This document shows, one piece after another, positions 29,934-40,750 of a stretch of 64,000 nt of DNA. Numbering within the stretch: the first letter of the stretch is position 1; every line of letters begins with the position of its first letter. This DNA is from an uncultured Vibrio sp. (GTDB lineage: Bacteria > Pseudomonadota > Gammaproteobacteria > Enterobacterales > Vibrionaceae): contig NZ_OY776223.1 of assembly GCF_963675395.1 (NCBI RefSeq), positions 1,488,001 to 1,552,000 on the forward strand. Direction: 5' to 3'. Made by a program: the position numbers and the translations under genes. The notes beneath the pieces were generated by a model. That model did not search any database. It saw nothing but the letters and a program-made list of their open reading frames with translations, and had not been told where the DNA came from.

Positions 29934-30921
29934 TTTAGTCCGCAGAATTGTCGTAACCGCAGGGGAACCTGCGGGTATCGGCCCTGACTTGGTGTTGGCT
30001 CTCTCAAAAGAAGACTGGGCGCACCAAATTGTCGTCTGCGCAGATAAAAACATGTTAATGGAACGTGCCGAACTACTCGGCATTGATGTCCAACTCTCTG
30101 ATTATAATCCAGAAGAAGCGCCTAGAGCTCAAAAAGCGGGCACGCTTATCGTCGATCATATCGAATTATCGGCAAGTACCGTAGCAGGCCAGCTCAATGA
30201 AGCAAATGGCCACTATGTACTAAAAACGTTAGAAAGAGCCGCTTTAGGCTGTATGAATGACGAATTTGATGCTATTGTCACCGGCCCCGTACATAAGGGG
30301 GTGATCAATCGCTCTGGCGTTGCGTTCAGTGGCCATACTGAATTCTTTGCCGAAAAGTCTAATACCCCGTTAGTTGTGATGATGCTGGCGACGGAAGGGC
30401 TACGAGTTGCGCTTGTCACCACACATATTCCGCTGGCGTATGTGTCGAAAGCCGTCACTGAAGAGCGATTAGAAAAAATCATCGATATTCTTCATCAAGA
30501 CCTAGTAGAAAAATTTGCCATCAAGCAACCAAACATCTACGTTTGCGGGCTTAACCCACATGCGGGAGAAGATGGCTGTTTAGGTCGAGAAGAGATCGAA
30601 ACCATCACTCCGACACTGGAAAAGATTCGACAAGAAAAAGGGTTTAATCTGATCGGCCCACTGCCGGCAGATACCATTTTCAATGACAAGTATTTAAACG
30701 ATGCTGATGCTGTTTTAGGCATGTACCACGACCAAGTATTGCCAGTATTAAAATACAAAGGCTTTGGTCGTTCTGTAAATATTACTCTTGGTCTACCTTT
30801 TATTAGAACATCGGTGGATCACGGTACTGCATTAGATCTGGCAGGGACAGGTCAGGCGGATACAGGGAGTTTCCGAACAGCGCTCACGCATGCGATAGAA
30901 TTGGTAGAGAAGAAACAATGA
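29923..30921 (+). CDS. pdxA: 4-hydroxythreonine-4-phosphate dehydrogenase PdxA
   Basis: PdxA oxidises 4-phosphohydroxy-L-threonine in pyridoxal-5'-phosphate synthesis. The 332-residue protein carries [13 protein letters not shown] at the start, [11 protein letters not shown], metal-binding His in SGHTEFF and [20 protein letters not shown], and [16 protein letters not shown] near the end. I chose the ATG at 29923, inside the end of surA; an earlier ATG at 29914 is possible, but codons before that belong to surA. Its stop overlaps the rsmA start as ATGA. Confidence 0.95.
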   Translation: MTTDLVRRIVVTAGEPAGIGPDLVLALSKEDWAHQIVVCADKNMLMERAELLGIDVQLSDYNPEEAPRAQKAGTLIVDHIELSASTVAGQLNEANGHYVLKTLERAALGCMNDEFDAIVTGPVHKGVINRSGVAFSGHTEFFAEKSNTPLVVMMLATEGLRVALVTTHIPLAYVSKAVTEERLEKIIDILHQDLVEKFAIKQPNIYVCGLNPHAGEDGCLGREEIETITPTLEKIRQEKGFNLIGPLPADTIFNDKYLNDADAVLGMYHDQVLPVLKYKGFGRSVNITLGLPFIRTSVDHGTALDLAGTGQADTGSFRTALTHAIELVEKKQ

Positions 30922-31727
30922 GAAATGATGTCCATTTAGGACACAAAGCGCGTAAACGTTTTGGTCAAAACTTCCTGAACGATCCATACATTATTGATGG
31001 TATCGTCTCAGCGATTAACCCAAGACCAGGCCAGAATCTGGTTGAAATCGGCCCTGGTCTGGGCGCTATTACGGAACCAGTTGGCCGTGAAGTCGACAAG
31101 TTCACGGTTATCGAACTGGACCGAGATCTGGCTGAACGTTTACGTAACCACCCGGAGCTGGGTGATAAGTTAACGATTCATGAAGGCGATGCGATGCGTT
31201 TCGACTTCACTCAGTTAGTCAAGCCGAACAACAAGCTACGTATCTTCGGTAACTTGCCTTATAACATCTCTACCCCATTGATGTTTCATCTTTTTGAATT
31301 CCATAAAGACATTCAAGATATGCACTTTATGCTTCAAAAAGAAGTGGTTAACCGTTTAGCCGCAGGCCCTGGTAGCAAAGCTTACGGCCGTCTGACGGTC
31401 ATGGCTCAGTACTACTGTAAAGTGGTGCCTGTACTGGAAGTGCCACCAACGGCATTCGTTCCGCCACCAAAAGTGGACTCGGCTGTTGTGCGTCTGGTTC
31501 CTTACGAAGTGCTACCGTGCCCAGCAAAAGACTTGCGCTTACTGGATCGCGTTTGCCGTGAAGGCTTTAATCAGCGTCGTAAGACCATACGTAACTGCTA
31601 CAAATCACTGTTGAGCACAGATGTGTTGGAAGAGCTGGGTATCAACCCAGGTATGCGTCCAGAGAACCTGACGCTAGAACAATTCGTTGCCATGGCAAAC
31701 TGGCTGGCGGATAACCCACAACGCTAA
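30918..31727 (+). CDS. rsmA: 16S rRNA dimethyladenosine transferase RsmA (KsgA)
   Basis: RsmA dimethylates two adjacent adenines near the 3' end of 16S rRNA during late small-subunit assembly. The 269-residue protein starts with [16 protein letters not shown], has the SAM site [11 protein letters not shown] and the catalytic FGNLPYNIS motif, and [15 protein letters not shown] in the C-terminal domain. It overlaps pdxA by four bases (ATGA). Loss of this enzyme gives kasugamycin resistance in other bacteria; the copy here is intact. Confidence 0.98.
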   Translation: MRNDVHLGHKARKRFGQNFLNDPYIIDGIVSAINPRPGQNLVEIGPGLGAITEPVGREVDKFTVIELDRDLAERLRNHPELGDKLTIHEGDAMRFDFTQLVKPNNKLRIFGNLPYNISTPLMFHLFEFHKDIQDMHFMLQKEVVNRLAAGPGSKAYGRLTVMAQYYCKVVPVLEVPPTAFVPPPKVDSAVVRLVPYEVLPCPAKDLRLLDRVCREGFNQRRKTIRNCYKSLLSTDVLEELGINPGMRPENLTLEQFVAMANWLADNPQR

Positions 31728-31754
31728 GTTTGTTAAACGAAAGTAACTCAATAC

Positions 31755-31791
31755 AATAAGCCAAACCAAACCCTTGCCGGTTTGGCTTATT
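31755..31791 (+). other. long hairpin between rsmA and apaG
   Basis: AATAAGCCAAACC (31755-31767) and GGTTTGGCTTATT (31779-31791) make a perfect 13-pair stem with an 11-base loop. The T-content after it is modest (GCTAAGTTTCTT), so it may be a partial terminator that lowers apaGH relative to rsmA. Confidence 0.6.
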
Positions 31792-31814
31792 GCTAAGTTT
31801 CTTAAGGAGTGTAC

Positions 31815-32195
31815 ATGGACGTCATTCAACCCTGCATTAAAATTCAAGTTCACACCAAATACATCGAAGAACAGTCTAATCCAGAGCTACAACGCTACGT
31901 TTTTGCCTACACCATCACGATTAAAAACCTCAGTCAGCAAACTGTACAACTGATTAGCCGTCGTTGGTTGATCACGGATTCTAACGGTAAACAGATGACG
32001 GTTGAAGGAGATGGCGTGGTTGGACAGCAGCCATTTATTCCAAGCAATGATGAATACACGTACAGCAGTGGCACTGCATTAGAAACACCAGTCGGTGTAA
32101 TGCAAGGGCACTATAAAATGCTCGACGAACAGGGTCAGGAGTTCATCACCGAGATAGACCCCTTCCGCCTTGCTGTTCCAAATGTTTTAAATTAA
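31815..32195 (+). CDS. apaG: ApaG protein
   Basis: ApaG is a small beta-sandwich protein (DUF525) of 126 residues, found next to apaH in many proteobacteria; its biochemical role is not settled. The core motifs [30 protein letters not shown] and [19 protein letters not shown] are typical. AAGGAG precedes the ATG at 31815; a GTG two codons earlier overlaps this ribosome site and is rejected. It is 16 bases upstream of apaH. Confidence 0.96.
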   Translation: MDVIQPCIKIQVHTKYIEEQSNPELQRYVFAYTITIKNLSQQTVQLISRRWLITDSNGKQMTVEGDGVVGQQPFIPSNDEYTYSSGTALETPVGVMQGHYKMLDEQGQEFITEIDPFRLAVPNVLN

Positions 32196-32211
32196 TAAGA
32201 TAGGAGAGTCA

Positions 32212-33018
32212 GTGGCTACCTATATTGTTGGTGATATCCAAGGCTGTTTTGAAGAACTGCAGCGACTATTAGAACACGTATCTTTTTCTCCCAAGAATGA
32301 TCAACTTTGGCTTGCTGGTGACCTCGTAGCCAGAGGCCCTAAGTCCTTAGAAACCTTGCGCTTCGTTAAATCCTTAGGTGACAGTGCCAAAGTGGTACTT
32401 GGTAATCACGATCTGCATCTACTTGCCGTCGCTCACGGCGTAAAGAAAGTGAAAGATAAAGATAAAACCGCTCCGATTTTCGCAGCTCCCGACAGTAAAA
32501 AGTTATTGCAATGGCTCGCTCAGCAACCGCTTCTTGCTGAGCATGATGAATTTGTCATGTGCCATGCTGGCATTTCACCACAGTGGAATTTGGCGACAGC
32601 CCGTCAATGTGCCCGAGAAGTAGAAAACATCCTGCAAAGTGATCACTTATCGTGGCTACTGCACAATATGTACAGCAACAAACCAGATTACTGGGATGAC
32701 TCCCTAACAGGTTTAGATCGCTATCGCTATACCATCAATGCATTCACTCGTATGCGCTTTTGTTTTCCTGATGGACGTTTGGACATGGATTGCAAACTGC
32801 CTCCACAACAAGTGACAGCAGATGAGTTGATTCCGTGGTTCGCTCTTCCACAGAGAGTAGAACTGGGTAAGACCGTCCTATTCGGGCATTGGGCAGCACT
32901 CCAAGGGCATATCGGTGAGCAGGTTATAGGCCTAGATACAGGCTGTGTTTGGGGGGGAGAACTGACGATGATCCGCTGGGAAGATAAGCAAATCTTTACC
33001 CAACAAGCATTAAGTTAA
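32212..33018 (+). CDS. apaH: symmetrical diadenosine tetraphosphatase ApaH
   Basis: ApaH hydrolyses Ap4A to two ADP and also removes NpnN caps from RNA. The 268-residue metallophosphatase shows IVGDIQGCFEEL, LAGDLVARGPKS, VLGNHDLHLLAV and the His-containing VMCHAGISPQW and LFGHWAALQG motifs. It starts with GTG at 32212 behind TAGGAGAG. It ends the lptD-to-apaH series. No strong terminator follows; instead a 134-bp repeat lies 52 bases on. Confidence 0.97.
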   Translation: MATYIVGDIQGCFEELQRLLEHVSFSPKNDQLWLAGDLVARGPKSLETLRFVKSLGDSAKVVLGNHDLHLLAVAHGVKKVKDKDKTAPIFAAPDSKKLLQWLAQQPLLAEHDEFVMCHAGISPQWNLATARQCAREVENILQSDHLSWLLHNMYSNKPDYWDDSLTGLDRYRYTINAFTRMRFCFPDGRLDMDCKLPPQQVTADELIPWFALPQRVELGKTVLFGHWAALQGHIGEQVIGLDTGCVWGGELTMIRWEDKQIFTQQALS

Positions 33019-33070
33019 GCACCGAATAAATATATTGGCGGGAATACCCGTCAGTTAACAGCTCCTATAG

Positions 33071-33204
33071 GGTCATTCCAGCGAGCTTTAGCGAGACTAG
33101 GAATCTAATGTCCGCGCGCTGGGCATAGTTAGAAATACCTTTGACAACAAAGTGCTCGGATAGAAGATCCTGAATTACGCTCCTTCGTCTCTTTTCAGGA
33201 TGAC
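33071..33204 (-). repeat. 134-bp intergenic repeat, copy B (inverted)
   Basis: On the minus strand this segment aligns without gaps to copy A at 24872-25005 with 87 percent identity. It lies between the convergent genes apaH and folA. Changes cluster in the middle (around 33121-33130), while both hairpin ends are conserved. ATCCTGAA of copy A is kept, and its partner is also kept in this copy. Confidence 0.9.
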
Positions 33205-33275
33205 GGTAGGCTGAAATAGCCGCTCGCTGTTATACGAACGGCATTACCGTATTAACAATGCTGTTTGGTCTCGAA

Positions 33276-33755
33276 TTATTTTTCCAGAATCGTAAAACGC
33301 ATGTTGTAGGCGTTTTTCTCATCCGCTTGATAATCTTCAGAATAGGTTTCTTTAAATTCACTCCCCCAATCAGGGAACTGCGTATCACCTTCGATAGCGG
33401 CCTCAATATGTGTCACATACAACTTCGTCGCGAGTGGTAGACAGGCTGAGTAAATCGCCCCACCACCAATGATCATCACTTCTTCCACATCACCCGCCAC
33501 CTCTAATGCTTGCTCAATGGAGGTCACGGTCGTCACTCCTTCGATGCTCAGAGACTGATCACGACTAATAACGATATTAAGACGGCCAGGCAATGGACGT
33601 CCGATAGACTCATAGGTTTTACGTCCCATGACTACGGGTTTGCCCATCGTACAACGCTTAAACCATACGAAGTCGGCTGGTAAGTGCCATGGCATTTGAT
33701 TATCTTTGCCAATGATACGATTGTCTGCCATCGCGGCAATCATACTAATGATCAT
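33276..33755 (-). CDS. folA: dihydrofolate reductase FolA
   Basis: DHFR reduces dihydrofolate to tetrahydrofolate with NADPH and is the target of trimethoprim. The 159-residue protein starts MIISMIAAMADNRIIG, has the catalytic acid Asp28 in MPWHLPADFVWFKR, VVMGRKTYESIGRPLPGR and VMIIGGGAIYSACLP. Length equals the E. coli chromosomal enzyme. No feature of a plasmid-borne resistant dfr type is seen. It is convergent with apaH. Confidence 0.97.
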   Translation of the reverse strand: MIISMIAAMADNRIIGKDNQMPWHLPADFVWFKRCTMGKPVVMGRKTYESIGRPLPGRLNIVISRDQSLSIEGVTTVTSIEQALEVAGDVEEVMIIGGGAIYSACLPLATKLYVTHIEAAIEGDTQFPDWGSEFKETYSEDYQADEKNAYNMRFTILEK

Positions 33756-33764
33756 GTCGGGTCC

Positions 33765-34238
33765 TTATACTATCGGTCTGCGGCGGTAGAATAACAGCCC
33801 CGGAACAGCAAGGCCAATGGCTAAACCAGCAATAATAAACATGGCTTTGAGAAAATTTTCCATGCACGTCGCAAGCAGTTCTGGTGAATAACCTAAATGG
33901 TTTATCTCTACCATCGCAATCATGGCTTTGTAGGCAAACACACCAGGAACCATAGGAATCAGGGCAGCAACGGTGAATACTTTCGGGTGGGCTAAAAAGC
34001 GACGCGACCAGTACACGCCAATCATCCCAACTAAGGTCGCGGCGAAGAACGTCGCCCACTCAATGGGGATGCCAAATTGCATCATTAAATAGCGACTGCC
34101 ATGACCTATGGCACCGCCTACCGCACAGTAAATTAGCGCTTTATGCGGTACGTTAAATACCAATGCAAACCCCACTGCGGGAATTGCGGCAAAAAACATA
34201 TCGTTTAACAGACCAACCAGCAAATCAAAAATACTCAT
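33765..34238 (-). CDS. yjjB: ThrE-family exporter, small subunit (YjjB-type)
   Basis: A 157-residue polytopic membrane protein of the threonine/serine exporter (ThrE) family, DUF3815 part. In E. coli the pair YjjP-YjjB has been linked to succinate export. Hydrophobic stretches alternate through the whole chain and [13 protein letters not shown] is typical. The ATG at 34238 overlaps the stop of the large-subunit gene as ATGA and has GGAG six bases upstream; upstream starts are less likely. It is followed by folA. Substrate is not determined from sequence. Confidence 0.87.
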   Translation of the reverse strand: MSIFDLLVGLLNDMFFAAIPAVGFALVFNVPHKALIYCAVGGAIGHGSRYLMMQFGIPIEWATFFAATLVGMIGVYWSRRFLAHPKVFTVAALIPMVPGVFAYKAMIAMVEINHLGYSPELLATCMENFLKAMFIIAGLAIGLAVPGLLFYRRRPIV

Positions 34239-35038
34239 CTGATGCTCCATCCCCAAATCCCGGTCACACTCATCGCTGCCACAATGCCTAGACAGGTCGC
34301 AAGCGTTAATAAACTCGCCATGACAAAGCGGGCAATCCCCATATTGATATGACCTTTGAGCATGTCTGCTACCGAGTTAATTAGTGGGAATCCCGGAACT
34401 AACATCAACACTGACGATGCCATCGCTACCGTTGGCAGGTTACCAATCTGATAGATTTCCGCCTGTGCAGAAATTAAGGTCGTCACAAATGCCGTAGCGG
34501 CAAAATTGAGTAAAGGATTGAAATGGCGGTGGCCAATTTCCTGGCGAACAATCATGCCGACAGCAGAGGCTAAGAAAGTCATGAAAAATATACTTATATC
34601 CCCACCGGCTAAATGACTAAATGCCGCACATGATAGTCCAATCATAAAGACCACCAGCCAGCGGTTATAGCGCTCAGGACTGATATGATCGAGCTTTTTC
34701 TGAGCCATGGCTGAATCGAGCAACCCTCGTTCCATCATGATGCAAATACGCTGAATTTGCGTGATAACTCGCATATTGATACCACGATCGGCACAACTTC
34801 GTGTCGTGGTAATACAATGCCCATCCATCAGCGTGGTTACGACAAGTGCATTTGCAGAAAGTGCTACCGCGACTTCATGAACACCACAAGCAAGGCCAAT
34901 GCGGCGCATGATATCGCTGACTAAGGTACTTTCAGCGCCATGAGCGAGCAACATCTGCCCGGCTTGAGCAACAAGGCGAGAAATCGCCCTTTGATTTGAT
35001 ACCGATACCTTTGTGGTAGGTATAGTTTCTAATGCCAT
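34235..35038 (-). CDS. yjjP: ThrE-family exporter, large subunit (YjjP-type)
   Basis: This 267-residue protein corresponds to the DUF1212 half of ThrE. The soluble N-terminal part (about 1-115) includes [15 protein letters not shown], with the conserved HGAE, and is followed by five or so membrane segments and [15 protein letters not shown]. It overlaps the YjjB-type gene by four bases, and the two halves form one transporter. The ribosome site is weak (AGGA 13 bases away), so the start is less certain than the rest. Confidence 0.87.
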   Translation of the reverse strand: MALETIPTTKVSVSNQRAISRLVAQAGQMLLAHGAESTLVSDIMRRIGLACGVHEVAVALSANALVVTTLMDGHCITTTRSCADRGINMRVITQIQRICIMMERGLLDSAMAQKKLDHISPERYNRWLVVFMIGLSCAAFSHLAGGDISIFFMTFLASAVGMIVRQEIGHRHFNPLLNFAATAFVTTLISAQAEIYQIGNLPTVAMASSVLMLVPGFPLINSVADMLKGHINMGIARFVMASLLTLATCLGIVAAMSVTGIWGWSIR

Positions 35039-35283
35039 AGATACGTCTAAGTCCTTTTAGGGTCTGCATAATTAACGATACTCTTTCCAGAAATTAGCTA
35101 ATCATTATTGCTGGTCCAAATCGCCTATAGTCACGTGAGAATATTAGAATTAGAACCACTAAATACCGCACATTCTTCCTTGCTTTAAACGATGTTTCCT
35201 ACGCAATTTTATGATCACACATTACTGGCATGAGTATTATTGTGCCGTAAATCACATCATCTAAATATGATTAGATACAAAAA

Positions 35284-35307
35284 AAGCCGCAATAGGCATT
35301 GCGGCTT
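35284..35307 (-). terminator. terminator of obg
   Basis: AAGCCGCAAT (35284-35293) and ATTGCGGCTT (35298-35307) form a ten-pair stem with loop AGGC; the minus strand continues TTTTTGTATC. It lies 39 bases past the obg stop. Confidence 0.85.
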
Positions 35308-35345
35308 GATTAAATTTTCTTGGTAAATATTACCGGATGATAAAA

Positions 35346-36524
<1,179 letters not shown>

Positions 36525-36662
36525 TTACTCCGACTACTTCGTGCGTGGATTAAATCTACTTTGTCATCCGACAATTTTAGCAGATGACAGATCTAAACTC
36601 CCAGATTGAATCGCTTTGGATCAACCGAGAAGTTTCGATATGTCGACTGCCTACAAATAAAA

Positions 36663-36686
36663 AACCCCGCCGATTCGGCAGGGCTT
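36663..36686 (-). terminator. terminator after rpmA
   Basis: On the minus strand GCCCTGCCGAATCGGCGGGG forms a stem with one mismatch, then TTTTTTATTTG. It lies about 45 bases past rpmA and separates it from obg. Confidence 0.8.
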
Positions 36687-36730
36687 TTGAATTCAGCTTA
36701 AAGCTATTAAGTAATTGAGTTAAAAACTAA

Positions 36731-36988
36731 TTACTCAGCTTCGATGCTAACAAACTTACGGTTCTTAGGACCTTTCACTTCGAACTTCACTTTACCTTCA
36801 GTAAGAGCGAATAGAGTGTGGTCTTTACCGATACCTACGTTGTTACCAGCGTGGAACTTAGTACCACGTTGACGTACGATGATGTTACCTGCAAGTACAG
36901 ATTCACCACCGAAACGCTTAACACCTAGACGTTTGCTTTCTGAATCGCGGCCGTTACGAGTAGAACCACCAGCTTTTTTGTGTGCCAT
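36731..36988 (-). CDS. rpmA: 50S ribosomal protein L27
   Basis: L27 reaches toward the peptidyl-transferase centre. The 85-residue protein begins [20 protein letters not shown], the conserved flexible tail without the extra N-terminal extension seen in Firmicutes, and includes [20 protein letters not shown]. It lies 20 bases after rplU in a two-gene operon. Codon use is strongly biased. Confidence 0.98.
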
Positions 36989-37008
36989 TGTTAAACTCTC
37001 CTAATAGA

Positions 37009-37320
37009 TTAAGCGTTGATACCAGTGATCTTCACTTCAGTGAACCACTGACGGTGACCCTGTTGCTTACGAGAGTGCTTACGACGACGGAACTTAACGA
37101 TTTTAACTTTATCGCCACGACCGTGTTGTACAACTTCAGCAACAATTTTGCCGCCCTCTACAAGAGGAGCACCAACTTTGATGTCTTCGCCGTTAGCAAC
37201 AAGAAGAACTTTATCAAATTCTACAGTTGCACCAGTTTCAACGTCTAATTTCTCTAAACGAAGAGTTTGACCTTCGCTTACACGGTGTTGTTTACCACCA
37301 GATTGGAAAACAGCGTACAT
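37009..37320 (-). CDS. rplU: 50S ribosomal protein L21
   Basis: L21 binds 23S rRNA. The 103-residue protein starts [18 protein letters not shown] and ends with the basic [20 protein letters not shown] segment typical of the family. It is the first gene of the rplU-rpmA operon and is divergent from ispB, as in other gammaproteobacteria. Confidence 0.98.
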
Positions 37321-37576
37321 ATTTTACTCCGCTTTTTCCGCACAGCCTTTCGTGAGGGTGTGCGCTAAACTAATCATCAATAGGGCGCAGATTCTACAGA
37401 ATAGGAGTCCCTATGACAAGCCATATTTTGAAAAAATTGGCGAAAAGCTAATCGCCAAAGAAAAGTGCGGCAATCATGCCCTTTAGTAATGTATTAATCA
37501 ACGTTTTTTAGTGTATTATTCGACAATTATATAAATCGAATAAGCCTTGCAGGGTCTAACTTCAGCCGGATATACA

Positions 37577-38548
37577 ATGGATTTTAAAACTATCCAAGCG
37601 CTTACTGCCAATGACATGGCAAAAGTGAATGAAACAATACAAGCCCAATTAAATTCTGATGTCTCTTTAATCAACCAGCTCGGTTTTTATATCGTCAGTG
37701 GTGGAGGCAAACGCCTAAGACCACTATTGGCGATATTGTCAGCCCGTGCTCTTGGATACCAAGGCAGCGGTCATACTATGGCCGCTGCGTTTATTGAGTT
37801 CATCCATACAGCCACTCTATTGCACGATGATGTTGTAGACGAGTCAGATATGCGCCGTGGCAAAGCCACCGCAAATGCTGCCTTTGGCAACGCAGCTAGT
37901 GTGCTAGTTGGGGATTTTATTTACACCCGCTCATTCCAGATGATGACCGAGCTGGGATCCATGAAGATCCTTCAGTTAATGAGCAACGCCGTAAACGTGA
38001 TCGCAGAAGGTGAAGTGCAGCAGTTAATGAACTGCAACAATCCTGACACGACAGAAGAAAGCTACATGCAAGTCATCTACTCTAAGACGGCGCGCTTATT
38101 TGAGTCTGCGACACAAATTGGCGCCATCCTGACAGATGCACCGGAAAATGTTGAAATCGCACTACAGAATTACGGTAAGTACTTAGGTACCGCATTCCAG
38201 CTTATTGATGACGTCATGGATTACACATCTGATGGTGATGACATGGGTAAAAATGTGGGTGATGATTTAGCAGAAGGTAAGCCAACCCTTCCTCTACTTC
38301 ATGCGATGCGAAACACGACCCCTGAAAATGCTCAGATGATCCGCGAAGCGATTGAGAAAGCCAACGGTATGGATCGCCTTGAGGATATCCTTGCTGTTAT
38401 GAAAGAAGCAGGCTCTTTGGAGTACACCACCCAAAAAGCCCTCGACGAAGCCGATAAGGCAATTGAAGAGTTGTCTGTGCTGCCTGAGTCAGAATATAAA
38501 GAGGCGCTTATTACCTTGGCTCATGTGGCGGTAAAACGCACTCGATAA
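37577..38548 (+). CDS. ispB: octaprenyl diphosphate synthase IspB
   Basis: IspB elongates farnesyl diphosphate to octaprenyl diphosphate for ubiquinone and menaquinone side chains. The 323-residue protein shows SGGGKRLRP, the first aspartate-rich motif LLHDDVVDESDMRRGK and the second LIDDVMDYTSDGDDMGKN. The ATG at 37577 gives MDFKTIQAL as in other IspB; an earlier frame extension is not supported. It is divergent from rplU and is followed by two terminator hairpins. Confidence 0.97.
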   Translation: MDFKTIQALTANDMAKVNETIQAQLNSDVSLINQLGFYIVSGGGKRLRPLLAILSARALGYQGSGHTMAAAFIEFIHTATLLHDDVVDESDMRRGKATANAAFGNAASVLVGDFIYTRSFQMMTELGSMKILQLMSNAVNVIAEGEVQQLMNCNNPDTTEESYMQVIYSKTARLFESATQIGAILTDAPENVEIALQNYGKYLGTAFQLIDDVMDYTSDGDDMGKNVGDDLAEGKPTLPLLHAMRNTTPENAQMIREAIEKANGMDRLEDILAVMKEAGSLEYTTQKALDEADKAIEELSVLPESEYKEALITLAHVAVKRTR

Positions 38549-38585
38549 CGATTGCTAACCGGACCAGCAAGACGATAAATCAAGT

Positions 38586-38606
38586 CCACCGACCAAAGTC
38601 GGTGGT
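38586..38606 (+). terminator. first hairpin after ispB
   Basis: CCACCGAC (38586-38593) and GTCGGTGG (38598-38605) form an eight-pair stem with loop CAAA, then TTTAAGG. It is a probable terminator with a short T-run. Confidence 0.65.
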
Positions 38607-38620
38607 TTAAGGCTGAATAT

Positions 38621-38653
38621 AAAAAGGAAGAGCACGAAACTCTTCCTTTTTCT
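38621..38653. terminator. bidirectional terminator, ispB / 63-residue gene
   Basis: AAAAAGGAAGAG (38621-38632) and CTCTTCCTTTTT (38640-38651) form a 12-pair stem followed by T-rich sequence on both strands. It serves the converging ispB and small gene. Confidence 0.85.
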
Positions 38654-38677
38654 TTATTCTGGTTACGCTTTGCAGAG

Positions 38678-38869
38678 CTAATAATACCGGTCGCTTCCCC
38701 CATGTAGCTGCGGATCATCTTCTATCTCATCAAACGTGACTGCGATTTGCTGGTCAGTTCCCTGTTTAGCCAACAGCACCGTTTCGGCTTCACGATCAAC
38801 GACAAGAATCGTACCGATACCTTGCTGGCACTCTACAACCATGCCTTTGCGGATTCGACTTGCTTCCAT
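38678..38869 (-). CDS. small conserved-looking protein, 63 residues
   Basis: I do not recognise a named family. The protein (MEASRIRKGMVVECQQGIGT, ending in GGSDRYY) is small and mixed in charge, with a KGMVVE...GIGTILVVD pattern that recalls a short KOW- or SH3-like beta-barrel. An excellent ribosome site (CAGGAG, six bases before ATG), isolation between two terminators and a codon pattern like its neighbours support a real gene. It is on the same strand as mdh but follows the mdh terminator, so it has its own promoter in the 116-base gap. Confidence 0.7.
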   Translation of the reverse strand: MEASRIRKGMVVECQQGIGTILVVDREAETVLLAKQGTDQQIAVTFDEIEDDPQLHGGSDRYY

Positions 38870-38935
38870 ACCCTACTCCTGATTGACATTGTTGGTTTTA
38901 CACTCTTATACGTCAGACAGAATAAAGGGATCAAA

Positions 38936-38959
38936 AAAGCCGATACTAAGATCGGCTTT
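38936..38959 (-). terminator. terminator of mdh
   Basis: AAAGCCGAT (38936-38944) and ATCGGCTTT (38951-38959) form a nine-pair stem; the minus strand continues TTTGATCCC. It lies 27 bases past mdh. Confidence 0.8.
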
Positions 38960-38985
38960 GGTATCAATGGTATAAACGCTTAAAA

Positions 38986-39921
38986 TTACTTAGCGAACTC
39001 AACACCGATGTTGATATCACCATTTAGCGTTTCTAGCATACTATCTAGAGCCGATTTTTCGAAGTCGCTTAGTGCGCCGTAGCTTAGTACTTCTTCAACA
39101 CCTTCTTTGCCTAGCTTCACTGGCTGAGCAAAGTATGGTGCGTGCTCACCGTCACCTTCAACGTATGCGCACTCAACAACGCCTTCTTCGCCCTGAAGGG
39201 CGCGTACTAGAGACAGACCAAAACGGCATGCCGCTTGACCCATAGATAGAGTCGCACTACCGCCACCCGCTTTCGCTTCTACTACTTCAGTACCTGCGTT
39301 CTGGATACGCTTAGTTAGAGCTTCAACTTCTTCAGCCGTAAACTCAACGCCTTCTACCTGAGAAAGCAGAGGAAGAATAGTCACACCTGAGTGACCACCA
39401 ATAACTGGTACACGAATATCACTTGGATCTTTGTCTTTCAGCTCAGCAACGAACGTTTCTGAGCGAATAACGTCAAGTGTTGTTACACCGAACAGTCTGC
39501 GCTTATCATAAACGCCAGCTTTCTTAAGTACTTCTGCAGCGATTGGCACTGTCGTATTTACAGGGTTAGTGATAATACCAACACATGCTTTAGGACAAAC
39601 TACAGCAATTTTCTCTGCCAGTGCCTTAACGATACCAGCATTAACGTTAAATAGATCCGCACGATCCATACCCGGCTTACGTGCAACACCCGCAGAAATT
39701 AGAACCACATCGGCACCTTCCAGTGCAGGAGTTGGATCCTCTCCTGCGTATCCTTTGATCGATACTGGTGTTGGGATGTGGCTAAGATCAGCTGCAACAC
39801 CTGGAGTAACAGGGGCAATATCATATAGGGCTAAATCAGAACCAGCAGGAAGACGGTTCTTTAGTAAAAGGGCAAGGGCTTGACCGATACCGCCAGCGGC
39901 ACCAATAACGGCTACTTTCAT
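38986..39921 (-). CDS. mdh: malate dehydrogenase
   Basis: This NAD-dependent enzyme interconverts malate and oxaloacetate in the TCA cycle. The 311-residue protein has the Rossmann motif [16 protein letters not shown] at the N-terminus, [31 protein letters not shown], and the catalytic His in [14 protein letters not shown]. Length and motifs match the E. coli-type dimeric enzyme. It is divergent from argR, an arrangement conserved in gammaproteobacteria. Confidence 0.98.
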   Translation of the reverse strand: MKVAVIGAAGGIGQALALLLKNRLPAGSDLALYDIAPVTPGVAADLSHIPTPVSIKGYAGEDPTPALEGADVVLISAGVARKPGMDRADLFNVNAGIVKALAEKIAVVCPKACVGIITNPVNTTVPIAAEVLKKAGVYDKRRLFGVTTLDVIRSETFVAELKDKDPSDIRVPVIGGHSGVTILPLLSQVEGVEFTAEEVEALTKRIQNAGTEVVEAKAGGGSATLSMGQAACRFGLSLVRALQGEEGVVECAYVEGDGEHAPYFAQPVKLGKEGVEEVLSYGALSDFEKSALDSMLETLNGDINIGVEFAK

Positions 39922-40273
39922 GTAGTTCTCCTTGAGAGTATTTTCTTATAAATGTATTTGTAGGGTAGTTTTTAACCAACCTAGTAAAGCTATCGGAATC
40001 ACAACTTGATTACAATCAATTAACGCCAGCTTTGCGACCTCGCGCAACTCCGCATTTTCGTGCTACACAATCGGTTGGATTATTGTTTTATTCATTTGAA
40101 ATGACAATAAATTACGAGAAATAAAACAGATGTATGATTTTTCATTAAACAGAATGAAATCCTGTTTATAGTTTACAGTGATGTAACTAGCATTATCTGG
40201 GGACTTTTTGGCACTACCTGAATATATATGCGAGAATATGCAAAATTGCTGATCCGTAATTAAGAGAATCATA
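39922..40273. promoter_or_regulatory. mdh-argR divergent control region
   Basis: The 352-base gap is A+T-rich near the middle. TTCATT (40141-40146) with AATGAA (40153-40158) is symmetric, and TGAATATATATGCG near 40219 partly matches the ArgR box (TGAAT-N4-ATTCA), so argR autoregulation is plausible but weakly supported. No gene is seen. Confidence 0.4.
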
Positions 40274-40750
40274 ATGACTATGCGCAATACTGAAAAACAA
40301 GATAACCTAGTCCGTGCTTTTAAAGCCCTGCTAAAGGAAGAGAGCTTTGGCTCACAGGGCGAGATTGTTGATGCTCTAAAACTGCAAGGTTTTGAAAGCA
40401 TTAACCAATCTAAAGTTTCTCGCATGCTGACTAAATTTGGTGCTGTTCGTACTCGTAATGCTAAAATGGAAATGGTTTACTGCCTTCCTGCAGAACTGGG
40501 CGTGCCAACGACAAGCAGTTCTTTGCGTGAGTTAGTACTGGATATCGACCACAATGCAGCGTTAGTTGTTATCCATACAGGTCCAGGCGCAGCGCAACTT
40601 ATCGCTCGCATGCTGGACTCTCTTGGCAAATCTGAAGGCATCTTGGGAGTTGTCGCGGGTGATGACACTATCTTTATTACCCCTACGTTGCCAGTCTCTA
40701 CAGAGCAACTGTTTAAATCCGTGTGTGAACTGTTTGAATACACAGGCTAA
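40274..40750 (+). CDS. argR: arginine repressor ArgR
   Basis: ArgR is the hexameric arginine-dependent repressor of arginine biosynthesis and a cofactor in ColE1/cer-type recombination. The product of 158 residues has an N-terminal winged helix ([34 protein letters not shown]) and the C-terminal arginine-binding and oligomer domain ([29 protein letters not shown]). An ATG at 40280 gives the more usual N-terminus MRNTEKQDN, but GAGA spacing favours 40274; two residues differ. It is divergent from mdh. Confidence 0.95.
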   Translation: MTMRNTEKQDNLVRAFKALLKEESFGSQGEIVDALKLQGFESINQSKVSRMLTKFGAVRTRNAKMEMVYCLPAELGVPTTSSSLRELVLDIDHNAALVVIHTGPGAAQLIARMLDSLGKSEGILGVVAGDDTIFITPTLPVSTEQLFKSVCELFEYTG

